Notes: generated by a model not told the origin, from the sequence alone. A stretch of 64,000 nucleotides of DNA from Daucus carota subsp. sativus (GCF_001625215.2 NC_030387.2:38215606-38279605), one strand, 5' to 3'. Counted from the first letter of the stretch, positions 47,058 through 59,400 are shown. Numbers and translations: made by a program.

Positions 47058-49734
47058 AACCTAAACAAACTTAAAATCAGGATCAAACTTTAAAAAAATA
47101 AATTTTAAATTGTTAATTATAAATTGTGATGGACACAATTTTTTTAGTTTTAAGACTTTATACTCCTACTTGTATAAGTGAGAGCTCCAGACTTCTTCTG
47201 ATTCGAACTCTTTCGTTGACTAAAGTATGCAGAAGTAGACAACATTTTCTCTAAATGTAAATCTAGTTATTAATTTGTATGATTTGCATCTTGAAAACAT
47301 GCTTCTAATTCTGTGTTATACAAACCACTCTAATACTAGCGGCTCTTTGTCATCTAGACACTCAAGGGGTTTATTGGTGTTGCTGAAGCAGAAGTCATGG
47401 CTGTACAAAATTTGTATGCCGTGTCGGTAATGTTCTGTTCTGTGTTGGTTCCTCATAGCACAAATTGATAACATTATGGTGTTAGCTTCTAAAATTTTGT
47501 TGGTGAACAGGGTAGGAATGCTGATGCATTGGCACTTTATTTTAATGAGGATCCTGCCAAGTGCCCGTTTGAGCAAGGTAATGTCAGTCATTTGATAGTT
47601 TCTACAGTATATCTAAATCTACATACTAGGGAAGGTGTCAGTTATGATAGTTTGGGGCTTTGGGTTATTTCTCGTGTATTTTAAGGCTTAGCGACAGGAA
47701 TCAAGGAAATCACAACATACAGGAATATAGTCACTAATCATTATCGTTCTGGCCACTCGTGACAAGCTTTATTCAATTAATTTTGGCTGGATAGGGTAAA
47801 TGCTACAGATGTGCTGGAACTTACACTAAAAAGAATAATTTTAAGCTTTAAAATCCTGGTCTAGTAGGGTAAACCTAAATTATAGCAACAACAACAACAA
47901 CAATAATAACAATAACAATAACAATAATAATAATAATAAAAGTTGAATTTACCCGAATATTGGATCAGATAATAGATAAGACATAGATATGGAGTAATTC
48001 CAGAGACTTAATGTTATCCCAGCTACCAAGATAAAAGACACAATACACATCTCATGCACTAAACTATTGCTGTCTCCTCTTTATCCCCCTTTGCTAAAAC
48101 TTAAAAGACTATTCTTCCCTTGAAATAAGTCTTTATATTTTGTGGGATGTATTGATTCATTATTGAGTATTGGAGGAGTTTTTTCATGTGTTTAAATGGT
48201 GATGAATTAGTCGTAAGAAGCACAGATCGATTAGAATTAGTTTTTCTTTATTAAAGATTGGTTTTAGAGTTCTCCTCTTATATATGAGGATATGTAGTCT
48301 ATAAACTTCATACTAGATTGTGTGTCATTCACCGCTTCATGTCAGCTCAACTCTGTCCTTCATCACTTCATGTTCGCGCAATCGGAACAAATCTGATTGA
48401 ACAACTAGTATAATGTAGCAAGTACCAAATCTACCGAAAAGGACTTGGATCAATATCAATTTCCAGTATTTTATTCTAATAATGCAGAAGTTTAGAATTT
48501 ATTTGAGGCTTTGTTATTATTTTAAATAATCAAATAAGTAAATAAAAATTGAAAATTGAAAATGAGGAAATTTATTCCAAGAGTGCCTAGTGTCTTGAGT
48601 AATTATCAGACTTTTAAGGTCAACTGGGTCTTTTGAGCAAAATGAATGACACTACAAGAGTGAAATTTATACTGATCACAGTATCATCTTGAACTGATCA
48701 AGTACGAAACGTGACCTGATTATTCAAATTTGGTGAACCTCAAGTTTTAGAAGAAAGAAAATAAGAACACCACCTTAAGATCAAAGACAGCTCTCGGAAA
48801 TTGTTTGAAAATGTAAAAGAGAAGAAAATAATTGTTTTCATAGTGTTGCCAAGGTGACAAAATGGTGCTATGATGTCCAAAATATAAAATGTAACTATTA
48901 ACAGAGTCATCTCGTCAACCCTCCTATCCAGTTTTTGGGGAGCCAACACTCCCCGTACCATACTCGCATCACGTGCCAAACCGACCAGTGTTCTGTGTAA
49001 CATTAGATTTTTGTTTAACTTTCCTGTTAAGACATGTACATATTATGAGAGAGAAACGTTTCGTGATTCATGTAATTTGTTAGTTGTATGGCCTCTTGAG
49101 TGTGAATCCGCAATCAGTACTGAGATATTGCAATCTGCATAACTGGTTAAACATAGAAGTACAGTATTAGAAAAGCCAAGTACTGCTAGGTTATATCTTT
49201 TATTCATTACAGTATTCTAGGAAGCTATGCGTGGAAAGTATTTAAGAATTATTGATTTTGTTTTCTTTATTTCTTGTTTATATATTTGTTTCGCATGTGT
49301 CACACTACAAATGTATGAACTGCATAATTTAGAATTTTGTACACACACAAAAATGAATCAGGCTCTAAGTAGTTTGGTCTTTTTCCTGTGGGTTCATTCC
49401 CTCTCTATCTATTTAGTTACCATTTTCCCTGAGATGTTGGTAAGTCATTTATCTCACACCTTCGGACCATCAGAACTTGGTGTTATAACAACTATCAAGT
49501 AGTCATTCCTTGCTTTTACTGGTTTTTTTCTTATTCAGTTTTTCTATTTCATATGCAAGAATGTCAAGAGCTAACTTCCTTTTAACAATTTGCCATGCAG
49601 TTACTGCAACACTCTTAAATTTTGTAAGAATGTTCAAAAAAGCTTACGAAGAGAACTGTAAAATGGAAGAACTAGAAAGAAAGAAAAAAGAGAAGGAACA
49701 AAAGGAGAAAGCACAGGAGAAAGCTAAGAAATAG
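32927..49734 (+). CDS. Class II formin with PTEN-like, C2, FH1 and FH2 domains
   Basis: Seventeen exons: 32927..32996, 33719..34422, 34501..34722, 34801..36929, 37612..37729, 39359..39430, 40229..40327, 40506..40547, 40963..41043, 41138..41188, 41297..41378, 43592..43686, 44606..44677, 44758..44874, 47358..47426, 47511..47577, 49601..49734; all phases agree, 1407 residues. The start (MLFRRFFYRKPPDRLLEISE) and PTEN-like domain (1-190) are as in Arabidopsis FH14/FH20. The phosphatase loop reads HCEKGSWP (Cys125) and lacks the catalytic Arg, so it should bind, not hydrolyse, phosphoinositides. A C2-like part (about 195-340) follows, then a linker with five 53-residue repeats (414-675), a profilin-binding FH1 (about 686-985) and an actin-nucleating FH2 (about 1010-1390) with GNTLNQGTARG and RATNNKMTLMHYL, ending in a basic KEKE tail. 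It nucleates and bundles actin, and some relatives also bind microtubules. The gene is intact. Confidence 0.94.
33202..33343 (+). repeat. Three tandem 47-48 bp repeats in formin intron 1
   Basis: Copies start at 33202, 33250 and 33297, of the form CGGTCCCAGCATAACAGAGA then TGTATTTATAACCTCGATAA. The last two are nearly identical, the first is more diverged, and a fourth decayed copy lies near 33436 (TGGTCCAACATAGTAAGGGC). Confidence 0.88.
35044..35826 (+). repeat. Coding minisatellite in the formin linker, 159-bp unit (53 residues), five copies
   Basis: Copies start at 35044, 35203, 35362, 35521 and 35680. Each encodes HTTAHxVSGSETK, a basic ENKLNRSLRLKRQ stretch, and a proline-rich end SPPPLLDMITPPTQS. 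The first copy (NSETKDE, RLERQ) and last copy (truncated, DIISPPTPS) are the most diverged, as expected if repeats expanded from the middle. The frame is kept throughout. Confidence 0.95.
36015..36760 (+). repeat. FH1 proline-rich tandem repeats
   Basis: Within the FH1 region, runs of five to ten prolines alternate with short spacers. Two sub-repeats stand out: LPPGASESE/LPPGADEPG units around 36045-36330, and about seven GPPPPPPPMGGNMP units of roughly 14-15 residues at 36330-36630. Then come PPPPPGxGP units. These are the profilin-actin loading sites; unit number probably varies between accessions. Confidence 0.9.
37321..37508. mobile_element. hAT-type MITE in formin intron 4, 8-bp target duplication
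   Basis: The element starts CTATGTTACTCGGAC and ends, in reverse complement, CTATGTTACTTGGACTCGGC; inside, ACCCGTGTCGGACACTCG and TCCATGTCGGACACTTC are repeated. It is flanked by a perfect 8-base duplication CATAGTAT (37313-37320 and 37509-37516), the length made by hAT transposases. It is 188 bases, non-autonomous. Confidence 0.88.
38102..38440. mobile_element. Inverted-repeat element (GTTTG-end family, copy 3) in formin intron 5
   Basis: The left end GCTCGTTTGGCTGAGCTTAT pairs with the reverse complement of the right end, GAGCATGTTTGTCTGGGCTT. Inside are repeats of AACTTATGACTT and GTGACTTATTT. The end sequence matches the elements at 31065-31649 and 1600-1834. No target duplication could be fixed. 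Confidence 0.6.
38595..38673 (+). repeat. 38-41 bp tandem duplication in formin intron 5
   Basis: Two copies (38595-38632 and 38633-38673) run GAGCCGC...ACACACGAGTGTGTGCATT then GGCCCACCCTGA. Each copy contains CACACGAGTGTGTG, itself a perfect palindrome apart from the centre. It is preceded by AGGGGCGGAGCC, a phrase common in plant repeats; a similar AGGGGCGGAGCA lies near 10026. Confidence 0.8.
42355..42743. mobile_element. Foldback MITE, Mutator-type, 9-bp target duplication, in formin intron 11
   Basis: The left arm (GAGTTAATTGAAAAACG, then GCATCCCTTAACAT) is repeated in reverse complement in the right arm (CAGTTAATTGCAAAACTC, GCATCCCTTAACAT), so nearly the whole 389 bases can fold on itself. 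It is flanked by GGCATTAAA at 42346-42354 and 42744-42752, a perfect 9-base duplication. The sequence is unrelated to the foldback at 11343, so at least two Mutator-type families are present. Confidence 0.87.
42906..43137. mobile_element. Probable small inverted-repeat element, formin intron 11
   Basis: The left end GGGGGTGTTTGGATGG and the reverse complement of the right end, GGGACCGTTTGTTTCATGG, resemble transposon termini, and the interior is rich in GGGAATGNGAA phrases on both strands. Right-flank AAAG also occurs just before the left end, so a short target duplication is possible. The superfamily is not assigned. Confidence 0.45.
46995..47053 (+). repeat. (ACAT)n microsatellite in formin intron 14
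   Basis: About fourteen perfect ACAT tetranucleotide units. It is intronic and likely polymorphic in length. Confidence 0.95.
47886..47940 (+). repeat. Compound CAA/AAT/AACAAT microsatellite in formin intron 16
   Basis: CAACAACAA, AATAAC and AATAATAAT blocks follow one another without interruption. It is intronic. Confidence 0.9.
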
Positions 49735-52700
49735 CTAGTAATTGTTTACGTGGTTCCATACACGGGGTTTTGATACTTCAAATGACCCCTCCCCTCGGTG
49801 ATTTATGCTGTACGTCTAGATTGCCTCGGTGACCAGAAGCCTCCCTTGTTGGCGTGTACATAACATGGCAATTCAAGAAATGAATTGCAAAAGCCAGTTG
49901 TCTGAACTTGCAAATGTGGAAAATCTTGTGGGTGGCTTGCTTATAAGGCTGGTCGGCATTCAGACAGCATGTCAGCTTTTCACAGCAATGAGGGTTTGAT
50001 GCGGTCTGAGCTTGGGTTTCAAATGAATTATTCAAGAAATCCAATCTTTCCAGTCTTATTTGTTTCCCGATGCGAGGTTTGATTTGGATCGAGCCTGGAA
50101 CACAATTTTCGCTTGCCTGGGGTCCTCGATCATATCTTGGATTTGTGAAAAGTGGACAATGCTATTGTAAAAAGAAAATGACAAGACCATGCTGTACCAT
50201 TAGAAACCATGTACAAAACCCCCAGAGCTCTCTATACGGATTGTAGATTATCTGGTCTGATGATTTACTCTGTACCATAAAAAGTTAGATTTCACTTGAC
50301 CAATTCAATAGGAAGCTAGAAGATACATTGTTGTATATATGTAGTGAGGATTCAGGATTAGCACAGAAGAACTAGATGGGTAGTTTTAGTGTATAGCGAG
50401 GTAACTTCAAGAGGACAGTCTATATAGTGTAATCAGATAGATCATTGAAAAGCAAGCAATATATATATTATACAAGATTCCCTGCTATTGTTAGAAGTTA
50501 TTGTTGCTTTTGTATCTGGTGTCATGGGGATTATAGGTTGCTTTTCTAGTTTTGTCTGAATCATTCTCATGCTTGTTATTAGTCTTTTTACTTGTTCAAG
50601 CTAATAGCTTCCCTATGTAGATGCTTGACTATCCCAGACAAAATGAGATATCCAATTGGTTGTATTGGCCATTATTTTCAAAATAATATTTATTGTTTAT
50701 TATATTCTGTTTGTTTATAATTATACCTCGTGTACCGAGGAAATTATATGTTCTACAGTAAGTAGCGACATATCCTTCACTTAAAACTATATGTTCGGCT
50801 AAATGTTTGGTCAATGTTTGACAATATTTAGTAATTAAGCAGAATATACTGCACATACAATATTCCATTTGGTACTCGGACTAAAATTTTGAAAAAAGAA
50901 AAAAAATAATGTTCTTGATCAGTTATCAAAGTATCAAGTTGTTGAAAGAAAATAATATAGAAAAACAATTTTGAACTTTGATATCAGAAGCTGTATAATA
51001 TATAAATACCCTACTGGAACTTGCTGCACATGTTACATTCTGAATGTAGTAAGCAGCTACTCTATAAGAAGTGTGGATTTTATTGTTCTTCCCTTATATT
51101 TTATTTTTTGAAAGTCAAATTTGTTTTTGAATTATATAAAAGAAGAGTCAAAATCTCAATGAGCCTTGTAACTGATAGCTGATGCCAAGTAACATGCTCC
51201 ATTCTCCATTTTAAACCATATACTAACAAATCAAAAAACAATGAAAACGAAGTATGATTGTCACATAAATAATATCTTCTAATCATGTTATTTGATTAAC
51301 TGGGCACTTCATAAGTTAGTGGCAAGTAGGAGCTCGTTTTTGGAAAAGCTAGGGGATAATTGATCCAGCTATATTATCATATAAAGTTGTGGGCTACTAT
51401 GCAGAACACTGCATGTGGTTTACTTGTTAATGAATAACTGGAGAAACAGACACTGACTAAAATCCAATGTAACTCCCTATAATGCCATGCCTTGTAAGAA
51501 TTATATGGGGTATTTGTGTTGTGGAAATTACCAAGTTGACATCATGTTGCAAAGCATCTTGGTTTGTAGGTACCCTAGTCCGATTGTCGTAACAAGAGGT
51601 CGAGAGTTCGAGTATCAAAAGGTTCTGAGTTCAGTTTTTGATAGAGGAATACGTGTGTGTGAGAGAGAGTGTCTCCTAAGAGGGCAATGAGATTTGAAAA
51701 AGTATTCTAGTATAAATGGTCACTTAACACGGTATCTCATAAGCCTACTCATGATATCTTGAGATTTTGGAAGAACCGATAACACTTTATATGGTACGAG
51801 AATTCAGGCTCCTAACACCTTGAGGTTTTAGGAAATATCATATGGTACGAGAACTCGGGCTTTACACCTCGAGGCTTTAGGAATATACTGCTGATTCTGA
51901 AAATTTTGGAAGAAAGCTTCTAGTAGAGTAACTTGCCAAGATATCAGAAACTTGTATGCATTTTCAATATTGTCCAAACAAACATTGTCTAGCTGTGTGT
52001 TTCAATTTTCAAAAAGAGTTAAAAAGTCTTGTAACCTTCTCATGGATTTACACCAACTCTTACCATATGTTGCCTGTGGCCATATATTACATTCTCTCAG
52101 CTTGGCCCTCATTGACAGGAACTATCTGGAAATGGGGCAGTTTATTGCATGATTGCATATTCGACTCTTTTACATATCTTTGTTGTATTGTCTTGTCAGA
52201 AACAGCAAGTTAAAATGTCGCATATCCAGGGTGTCATCTGATCTATATTATCCGACGTGTCAATTCTGATGACTTGTCCGGTATCAGTTCAATTACAGAT
52301 TATTAGGTTTTGATAAGTACATTATACGTCTATCCTGCCCTGCTTCGGTCCAAACTACACCTAACCAGACTTCTGATCAATGCTTCAGAGGATCATTAGC
52401 ATCGTCTACTAACTAATCAGTCGTTTGTCATAAGGCAAAAAGTTGCTGTAGTAATACAAACATGCTATTACTAGTTAAAGAGTTGAATTTTCCAAGTGCA
52501 CTTCACGGATCTTCTACTGTGATGACATACCAAGAACAATCTGGTCTTAGGCCTATCGACATTGCATTTCCATTACAAATACAACTAGGAACGGAATACA
52601 ATAACATTTGCACATTCTTTACAATGTATAAAACCCTCAAATTCAACAGAGGAGATATTGTATAGAAAAAAATGTGAATGGAACATAGATCATATCATGC

Positions 52701-52868
52701 CTTTGCTCCATCTCCAGCTTGCTCCTTCATGTGATTGTAACGTAGCTTCTTGGCTCGACTTGTCTGATTTATTCTGTACCTGTCCTTTTGGCACCTCCCC
52801 AAATCGAAACGAATGATTGTAGAAACTACCTCCTAAAAATTGTAATTACAAAGAAAATTCAAGAAAAC
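49735..52868. other. Intergenic between convergent formin and membrane-protein genes
   Basis: The first several hundred bases are presumably the formin 3' UTR, and those just before 52868 the membrane-protein 3' UTR, since the genes converge. No open frame here (for example 49778-50044 or 51952-52213) shows coding character. A retroposon-like segment is listed at 51560-51885. Confidence 0.5.
51560..51885 (+). repeat. Possible decayed SINE-like segment with internal duplication
   Basis: AGAGGTCGAGAGTTCGAGTA at about 51595 resembles an internal promoter B box of tRNA-derived elements, and GGTACCCTAGTCCGATTGTC precedes it. Two diverged copies of ATATGGTACGAGAATTCAGG ... TTGAGGTTTTAGGAA lie at 51789-51835 and 51839-51885. 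No poly(A) end or target duplication was found, so the class is uncertain. Confidence 0.3.
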
Positions 52869-53891
52869 TCATTCACAAGTCTTTACATTTGCAAGAGAAT
52901 TACTCTGTTCTTCTAATTCTGCAATATCAATCCGATAAGAATATCTCCCTGGCTGATCTTTAATCGCGGAAGAGGCTGTGCAACTTTTGTAAAACAGACA
53001 ACTTACTATTGTATCAAGAACCACGAAGATAGAGTACAGATACGCGATGAACATCCACTCTAGAGCCATGGGAGGAGTAGGACTTCCTATGTTGTAATAA
53101 GCTCCGACAACACGGTACTGAAACAAGGCTTCAATTGCAGCCAGAATTAGATTCAGGGGCAGAGCTAATGATAAAGCTGTTGAGTTTCTCCCTCTGATCA
53201 GAACACAGGCCTTAATTATTGACATGTAGCCTCCACTTTTCTCCATACCGGATAAAACCAATGCTAAATTACTAATAATGATGGCATTCGCGAGGATTAT
53301 GGAATAAAAAACAGCTGCAGTTGCTGATAAAAAGAGAGTTGATGTGGGGGATGATAGAAGATCAAAGGCCTCAAGGATGTTGAAGGCAATAAACAGGATT
53401 GAGAAGCAAGTAGCGTTCGCGGATAAAATGACTATTGAGTTGCAGATTTGAGTATTGAGAAGTGAGGTGTAGAGGGAAAGAAAAGAAGAAAATTTGAGCC
53501 TTGAAGATTGTTTATGGTAATGATGGAAGGCCTGGATTATAGAGGCTTTCGCGATGAGGAGAAAGGACAGGGTGAAAGGAAGAACAAGAATCGACGAAGT
53601 GATGGTCTGAGAGAGTTTCAGGCTGAGGATCTTGAACAATTCTGCTGATGGAGGAAAGCCTGCTGCATAAAAAAGAGCTTGTAGCCTGTTGTGAATCAAA
53701 GGCAAGATGGATGCATAAGGCACAAGAGGCTGTGCCATAAGAACTGCAGCTGAAAAAGGAATCAGAACAAGAGCAGTGCTAGTAAAATACTGATAATTTG
53801 ACAGAAAACTGTAGATTGATCTCCTCAGAATCCTGCCAGTTTTCAACATTGGAAGAGCTGAGGCTCCTGAGGATTCTGAGGATTCTTCCAT
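52869..53891 (-). CDS. Multi-pass membrane protein of unknown function, plant family
   Basis: A single exon of 340 residues starting at ATG 53891 (MEESSESSGASALPMLKTGR). The frame stays open for about 100 bases upstream, but without an ATG, so this start is chosen. About six hydrophobic segments are visible: near 37-58 (TALVLIPFSAAVLMAQ), 91-115, 150-175, 185-215, 235-257 and 275-303 (WMFIAYLYSIFVVLD). Basic residues after the N-terminal Ser-rich tail and the polar C-terminus (RIDIAELEEQSNS) suggest both ends face the cytosol. It resembles uncharacterised plant transmembrane proteins (At5g61340-like, from memory); no enzymatic or transporter motif is visible. A TATA box lies about 157 bases upstream. 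It is convergent with the formin and in the same direction as the LON-RING gene. Confidence 0.8.
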   Translation of the reverse strand: MEESSESSGASALPMLKTGRILRRSIYSFLSNYQYFTSTALVLIPFSAAVLMAQPLVPYASILPLIHNRLQALFYAAGFPPSAELFKILSLKLSQTITSSILVLPFTLSFLLIAKASIIQAFHHYHKQSSRLKFSSFLSLYTSLLNTQICNSIVILSANATCFSILFIAFNILEAFDLLSSPTSTLFLSATAAVFYSIILANAIIISNLALVLSGMEKSGGYMSIIKACVLIRGRNSTALSLALPLNLILAAIEALFQYRVVGAYYNIGSPTPPMALEWMFIAYLYSIFVVLDTIVSCLFYKSCTASSAIKDQPGRYSYRIDIAELEEQSNSLANVKTCE

Positions 53892-54047
53892 TTTGGATGG
53901 TTTTCGAAACAAGGCTAGTGAATGAGTCTTTTTAATCTTGTTCCAAGGATGATACTGATGCTGCTTTATATGAATGAGTAGAGTATAAGGCAATCATGCA
54001 TTGATGTTTCTTCTCTGTTTTCTTGAAAGTTTCTTTAAAGGTAGTTT

Positions 54048-54056
54048 CTTTATATA
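54048..54056 (-). promoter_or_regulatory. TATA box of the membrane-protein gene
   Basis: On the minus strand TATATAAAG lies 157 bases before ATG 53891, placing transcription start near 54015-54025. An ATG at 54000-53998 in the presumed leader opens a short out-of-frame upstream reading frame (MIALYSTHSYKAAS). Confidence 0.55.
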
Positions 54057-57000
54057 TGAAAATGGAATGAGTGTTTAATGTATGTGTTTGAGTCCATGGT
54101 AGTTTAGAGATTTTGGGGAGTTAGGAGAGTTTGGTGATTTGGGTGAAAAGATAGAGCCACCAACTAAATTCTAACAAACCATGAGGTGGATCAGTTGTTC
54201 CTCTTTGTTTTCACCTATGACTATGAGTTTAATTTGGACTTATCAAAAAAGAGTGTGTCTTTGTTATTAACTCCTAAATTTTTTTTAAATTATGTTGATA
54301 GAATATACTCCAGGTAAAGAAATGGCAGTACAATGCAAAGAGGGCAAGGGGATGTTTTAGGTGGCTTAGAACAAACAACTTCACAACCACAATAATTAAT
54401 ATTAATCAGATTTCTTGAAATTAATTAATGCCAACCATCACAAGATTAAGAGCTAAGTTTGTTTAGAGTTTTATTAGAGCAAAGTGGACCCTTTATGTGA
54501 AATGATCACTTACCTGCCAAATAAGTTCATGTATCAAATCTTATTTTTTTTGTTGCAAGCTTAAGACTAGGATCTCGGGCTTTATATATCTTACGCACAA
54601 TTAACAAAATAATTAGTTTCTAACTGCAATCTTAATTAAATAAAATATGTTTATATCTCGCACCTTATAAAATATGGGATGCTGACCTTCACTACCATTT
54701 TTTCCCAGAAAATTTGTCCCAAGTATCATTGTCGGAGAAGATGACCCTAACCTACCACTTAAAAATGCTAGATTGTCTCTCATTTTATAACCCTAAACGT
54801 TCTTTCATGTTATGTTTTAATCCTTAAACGCCAGATCATCTAGTGTTCGTAGTGATTTTCAGACCTAAACGCTCATACAGAATTTTTCCCAAAAATTAAA
54901 ATGTTGGAGTATTTGACGTTCATAAGTGATATTTTCATTAATTTTCACAATTATGATATTTTAGACAATACCTATAAAAATTGTGATATATGAAGATTTT
55001 TCTTAAAAAATATCGTATAATATAACCAAAATCTATTCATATTTTGGACATATATCACTCATAAAATAAACTTCATTATAGCTTTTTCCTCCTGTTATTC
55101 AATAATTTAGGGCACATCATAAGTTTATGTTTGGTACATAATTCATTGACCATAAATTATTCAATAATTATTTCACACAATCTGTTGAGAAAATTATCAC
55201 ACACATGAGACTATGAGTATACATAAATTTCTCTCTCTTGACATGGTTGTTTAGGTTGGAAGGCATATAGGACAGTTCAGTTGTATCTTATCTATAGGTA
55301 ATGGGTCAATGCCATATTAGAATTCGGGACCTCCTACCAATAATAGATTTCTTCTTTTATGTGAAACTTAAAATTCTAGGAATAGACTATTCATAAAATA
55401 ACATAATATTAAGAATCACAAATATTATCAAAAAATCAATGTCCGCTTTAATTTGTGATGTATACATGTTAACTAAATTATGTCAATTGAGTACTTAATT
55501 GATTTAAAATAAATTTAAAAAGGCTATCATTTCACCTTTCTGTAGGGTATGTTTCAATAAATTCATATTTGAAAATAGGTTCAAGTCCTAAAAATAGTGA
55601 CCATTAGCTAGGGTGTTTCCAAAGACATGTGACAATGGTGGAGAATATGAAAAAATGTGACTTTATGATACAATGTCAAAGTGAGCTACAACCTACATTC
55701 CTTACAATGCATACAAAACCAGTCTGATTGTTGTTTCGCTTTATTTAGCACTTGCAAAATGTGATAACATTCTTTGAGTAAAAAGTACTAAGTTACAAAT
55801 ATTATATTATATTTTTATTTTATATATGCTTATTCACTATTATCTCCACATAATCATTAAAAAGATATTATACCGATTGAAATTAGTATCAAATACTGAT
55901 ATTGATATTTTTAAAAAGATTTACTTATTAGTTTTATAAATAAAAATGATCAAACACATCATATTTACATATTTCACACTTTTTTTGTGAGCGGGCAAGC
56001 TGAAGTATATAATATATTAGTAGGTTCGCATTTTGCTAACGTGTAATGCAATATTTAAAAGTTAAATATTTCCAAACCAGATTGCAAAATATTTGTTATA
56101 TTTTCACAAATAAACCGTTCTCAATCACTCCTTATATTGTAATATGAATAAGTTCAATATTTTATATTATTAAACTGTGACTTATTCAGAAATAATACAT
56201 ATTTCTATACATATATATAAATCCGATTAATTAATTACATTATAGAAGGTGGGCGTTATTCGAAGTAACCACTTTATATAATAGCACATTATTGGTTAAA
56301 CTATGGATCAAATGGAAGCATTACCAATCATTGCAACCAAATTATTAAGCAAATAACTATAATTCAAAACCCGAGGTTTGGATAATTAACAAATTTTTTT
56401 GTCAAAAATTAATCTAACAACTTAATCCATACTTTTATATGGTAATCGTACAGTAATTATTTCCAGATTACGCATCTCTATGCATCTGTAAATCCGAAAA
56501 GGCAATAAAAAAGGAAATCACAAGGTACTTTTTTTGTTTCTTATGGTAAAATAAGTGTGGATTATTCTAAATCTTGCCATTAGTGTATGATTATGTTATA
56601 GTACAGCCAGCAAGATATGTTACTAGTGTACTGTGTAAGAGCTTTGCCGACAACTAATGATTGGTCTATTTGCTAATTACATTTATGTGTTTTTAATTTA
56701 TTGTACAAGTATTTGATGTTGATAAAGTTGACATTTGATAATTATTTTATTAATTTTCACATTAATTAACTAGTTAATACGAACTTTAATTTGTTCCCTC
56801 GCCTAACAAATAATAAAATATTTCAGCCTGTATGGGTTGATTTCCGTTTCGTTATTATTATCTCCGTTCATAATTCTGCTTACTCTAAAATATGATCCAA
56901 TTTGATATTTATGTTAGATTGATAATTTTTTGCTCTTAAACCCATAAGAATGTATTCAACAGTAATTTTTTTCTTAAATGATAATTGATAAGTATGAAAA

Positions 57001-58479
57001 AAAATATTTTAAAAAATTAGTAATATAAAAAATAATAAAAATAAACAGAGTACTATATATTCAATTTACTAAATATTAATGATTCGGGTCCGTGACATAC
57101 ATATGTGCAACATACTATCAACTACCAATAGTGATGTTTTTTATTAAGACGGTGCTGGGACTATCATATTTTTTGACGAAAAAATCACTTGAATTTTTAT
57201 TGATTTCCAGTTTAATATATGTTGCTTATACAGTAATGTGAACAGAATATCGTGTCTATAATTAACTTCAAATATATTGATTCTTAAAAACATTTCCGAA
57301 TCGCATAAAATTGGTCATTGGTCATTTTCAATATTCGTGAAACATTTCCATCTAGTCGTCCTTTTTTCTGAATTACTAATAGTTAATTATGGGATGTAAT
57401 CTCGTGCAAATTGTCTACATTATTGAGGGGTTATCGAACTACTAAATTTGGTTGTCGTTTTCAGGAAAATACATTCAAAGATATGTGCAATTATCGGACA
57501 GAAAGCATTGTTGAATGATTTTATCGGTAGAATATGAAGACTTTGGATTCCCGAAATAGCAGCTCAGCCGACAGTTAACAGTAATATTTCATTTTTCTCC
57601 TTGCTTAACATGTAATTTATCTTTGTACTTGTATTTATCATTATTATAAAGAAAACAAGAATGGACAAGATTAATGCAGAAATTAAGGAGATTAATTGAA
57701 AAATTAATTTAATAATAAGAAATTTATTCAGTTCAGGGAATTACAGATCAATGATTAATCACGATTAATCCCCAAATTTTAGAGCAATAATATTTACCAA
57801 TACACTTTAGAATTAAAAGTCTCCAAAAATATATGTATTAAAAAAAGAAGATACTTGAATTTTCAAAGATTATCGAATTGAATTAAACAATTTGAGATCA
57901 TCCTAAAATCGTGGTATTGAAAAAATTCGTACCATATCACTTGCAAGTAATATTTCTCTCAGTTTCTCCTTTTGTTTCCTTTCTTAAAAACACTCCATCG
58001 AATATCTAAACAATACATTCACAGTCGCACTATAAAAAAACACATTTTACTGAAAATACTATTCTTCTTTTTTTTTTTTTGAAGAAATGAAAATACTATT
58101 CTTGTTCAGAACAAGACAATATTAAAAAAGTAAAATATTCACGAAACAGTGTACAGAACAATTATTCTCGTTCATATGAATTGGGTTCTCACCTTGGTCA
58201 CCGTTTCGCAATACACTATACTCCTGTATTTTCCGACCTTTTTAGTGTTACAAAATCAATTTGCAAATAGCAAGTTCGAAAAGTTCTAAATTTCTACTTA
58301 TTTGTAGTTTGGGGGTATCATATATCTTATATCTTTTTTCCTCTTATTTTTTTCTTTAGCACAAGACTTTTACATGGGGGTGGTAAGTCAAAAAATTTTA
58401 ATCACATCAAAAAAAAAAATTAAAAAATTGCCTACTACAAAAAATTGTAAATTACAACATTTACAATGATATACTGTTA
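54057..58479. other. Long gene-poor AT-rich intergenic region
   Basis: About 4.4 kb without any open frame of coding character on either strand. It holds the membrane-protein promoter at its left and the 3' UTR of the LON-RING gene at its right. I see no well-formed transposon ends. Confidence 0.5.
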
Positions 58480-59362
58480 TCACCGCACCCTCCAACCCTG
58501 TTCCTCTGCTTGCATAAAGAAGACGGCATATTGTAATCTCTGCACAAAATCAATTTTATGTAATTAATATGCATATAGCAAAATGGTATACAGGCCAAGA
58601 CAAAAGAACTATTCCCCTCACTTTCAGGCACAGACAATCACTTAGTATGCTTTATGTTAGCTATATTGATCTTTGTCAACTGAATATACATGATTAATTT
58701 CAAGTTGGCAAATAATTGTATTCGTTTATTCATCAATTAGAATACTACAAAAGAGTGTATGTGTGTGTGCGCGCGCGGTGTAAATAGCTACTTTGTTAAA
58801 TTGTTTTCAACATAAAATGGTTGTGTTAAATAATTTTAATCTCACACAAATAACCTGGGAGATTATAATTTTGTAAATAAAATAATGGTACAGAATAACA
58901 TTCTTACATATAACTTAAGTACGTACATACACAAACATTTACTGGTATAAGAGCTTGCCAGTAGTAACTAACTGCAATAATAAACTCAAATGGGCATACC
59001 TCATTTGTATCTCTCAAGCGTAGGAGATTCAATCGTTCGGTCGGCCTCCGGTTTGTAAGAGTTGTTAGCTGCATCCAGGTATCAATCAGAAACAGCTTAT
59101 AGAGATTAAATGGAGACTCAAGTGTCTAAGTTCGTAAAGATTGACTAAAGCACATATATATTTCATACCCAAAAACTAAAACGCTCTGGATCCCTAGTTG
59201 ATGGCATCAGACCTTCAGCTTTAAAGAGTTGTGAGAGTCGCATTTGGTCTGAATAATGATAAAAGAAATTTCAGTGTCAGCCAAAGTAATTACAAATCAC
59301 TAATCATGGAGTGTCTGAGTGGTGTGCTTCGAGTGCTAGCAGAGGTCTGCATTTTACTTTTC

Positions 59363-59400
<38 letters not shown>

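Noticed and set aside
53892..53993. N-terminal extension of the membrane protein (to 53993)
   Set aside because: The extension would need a TTG start; the first in-frame ATG is at 53891 and is followed by the conserved LKTGRILRRS region.
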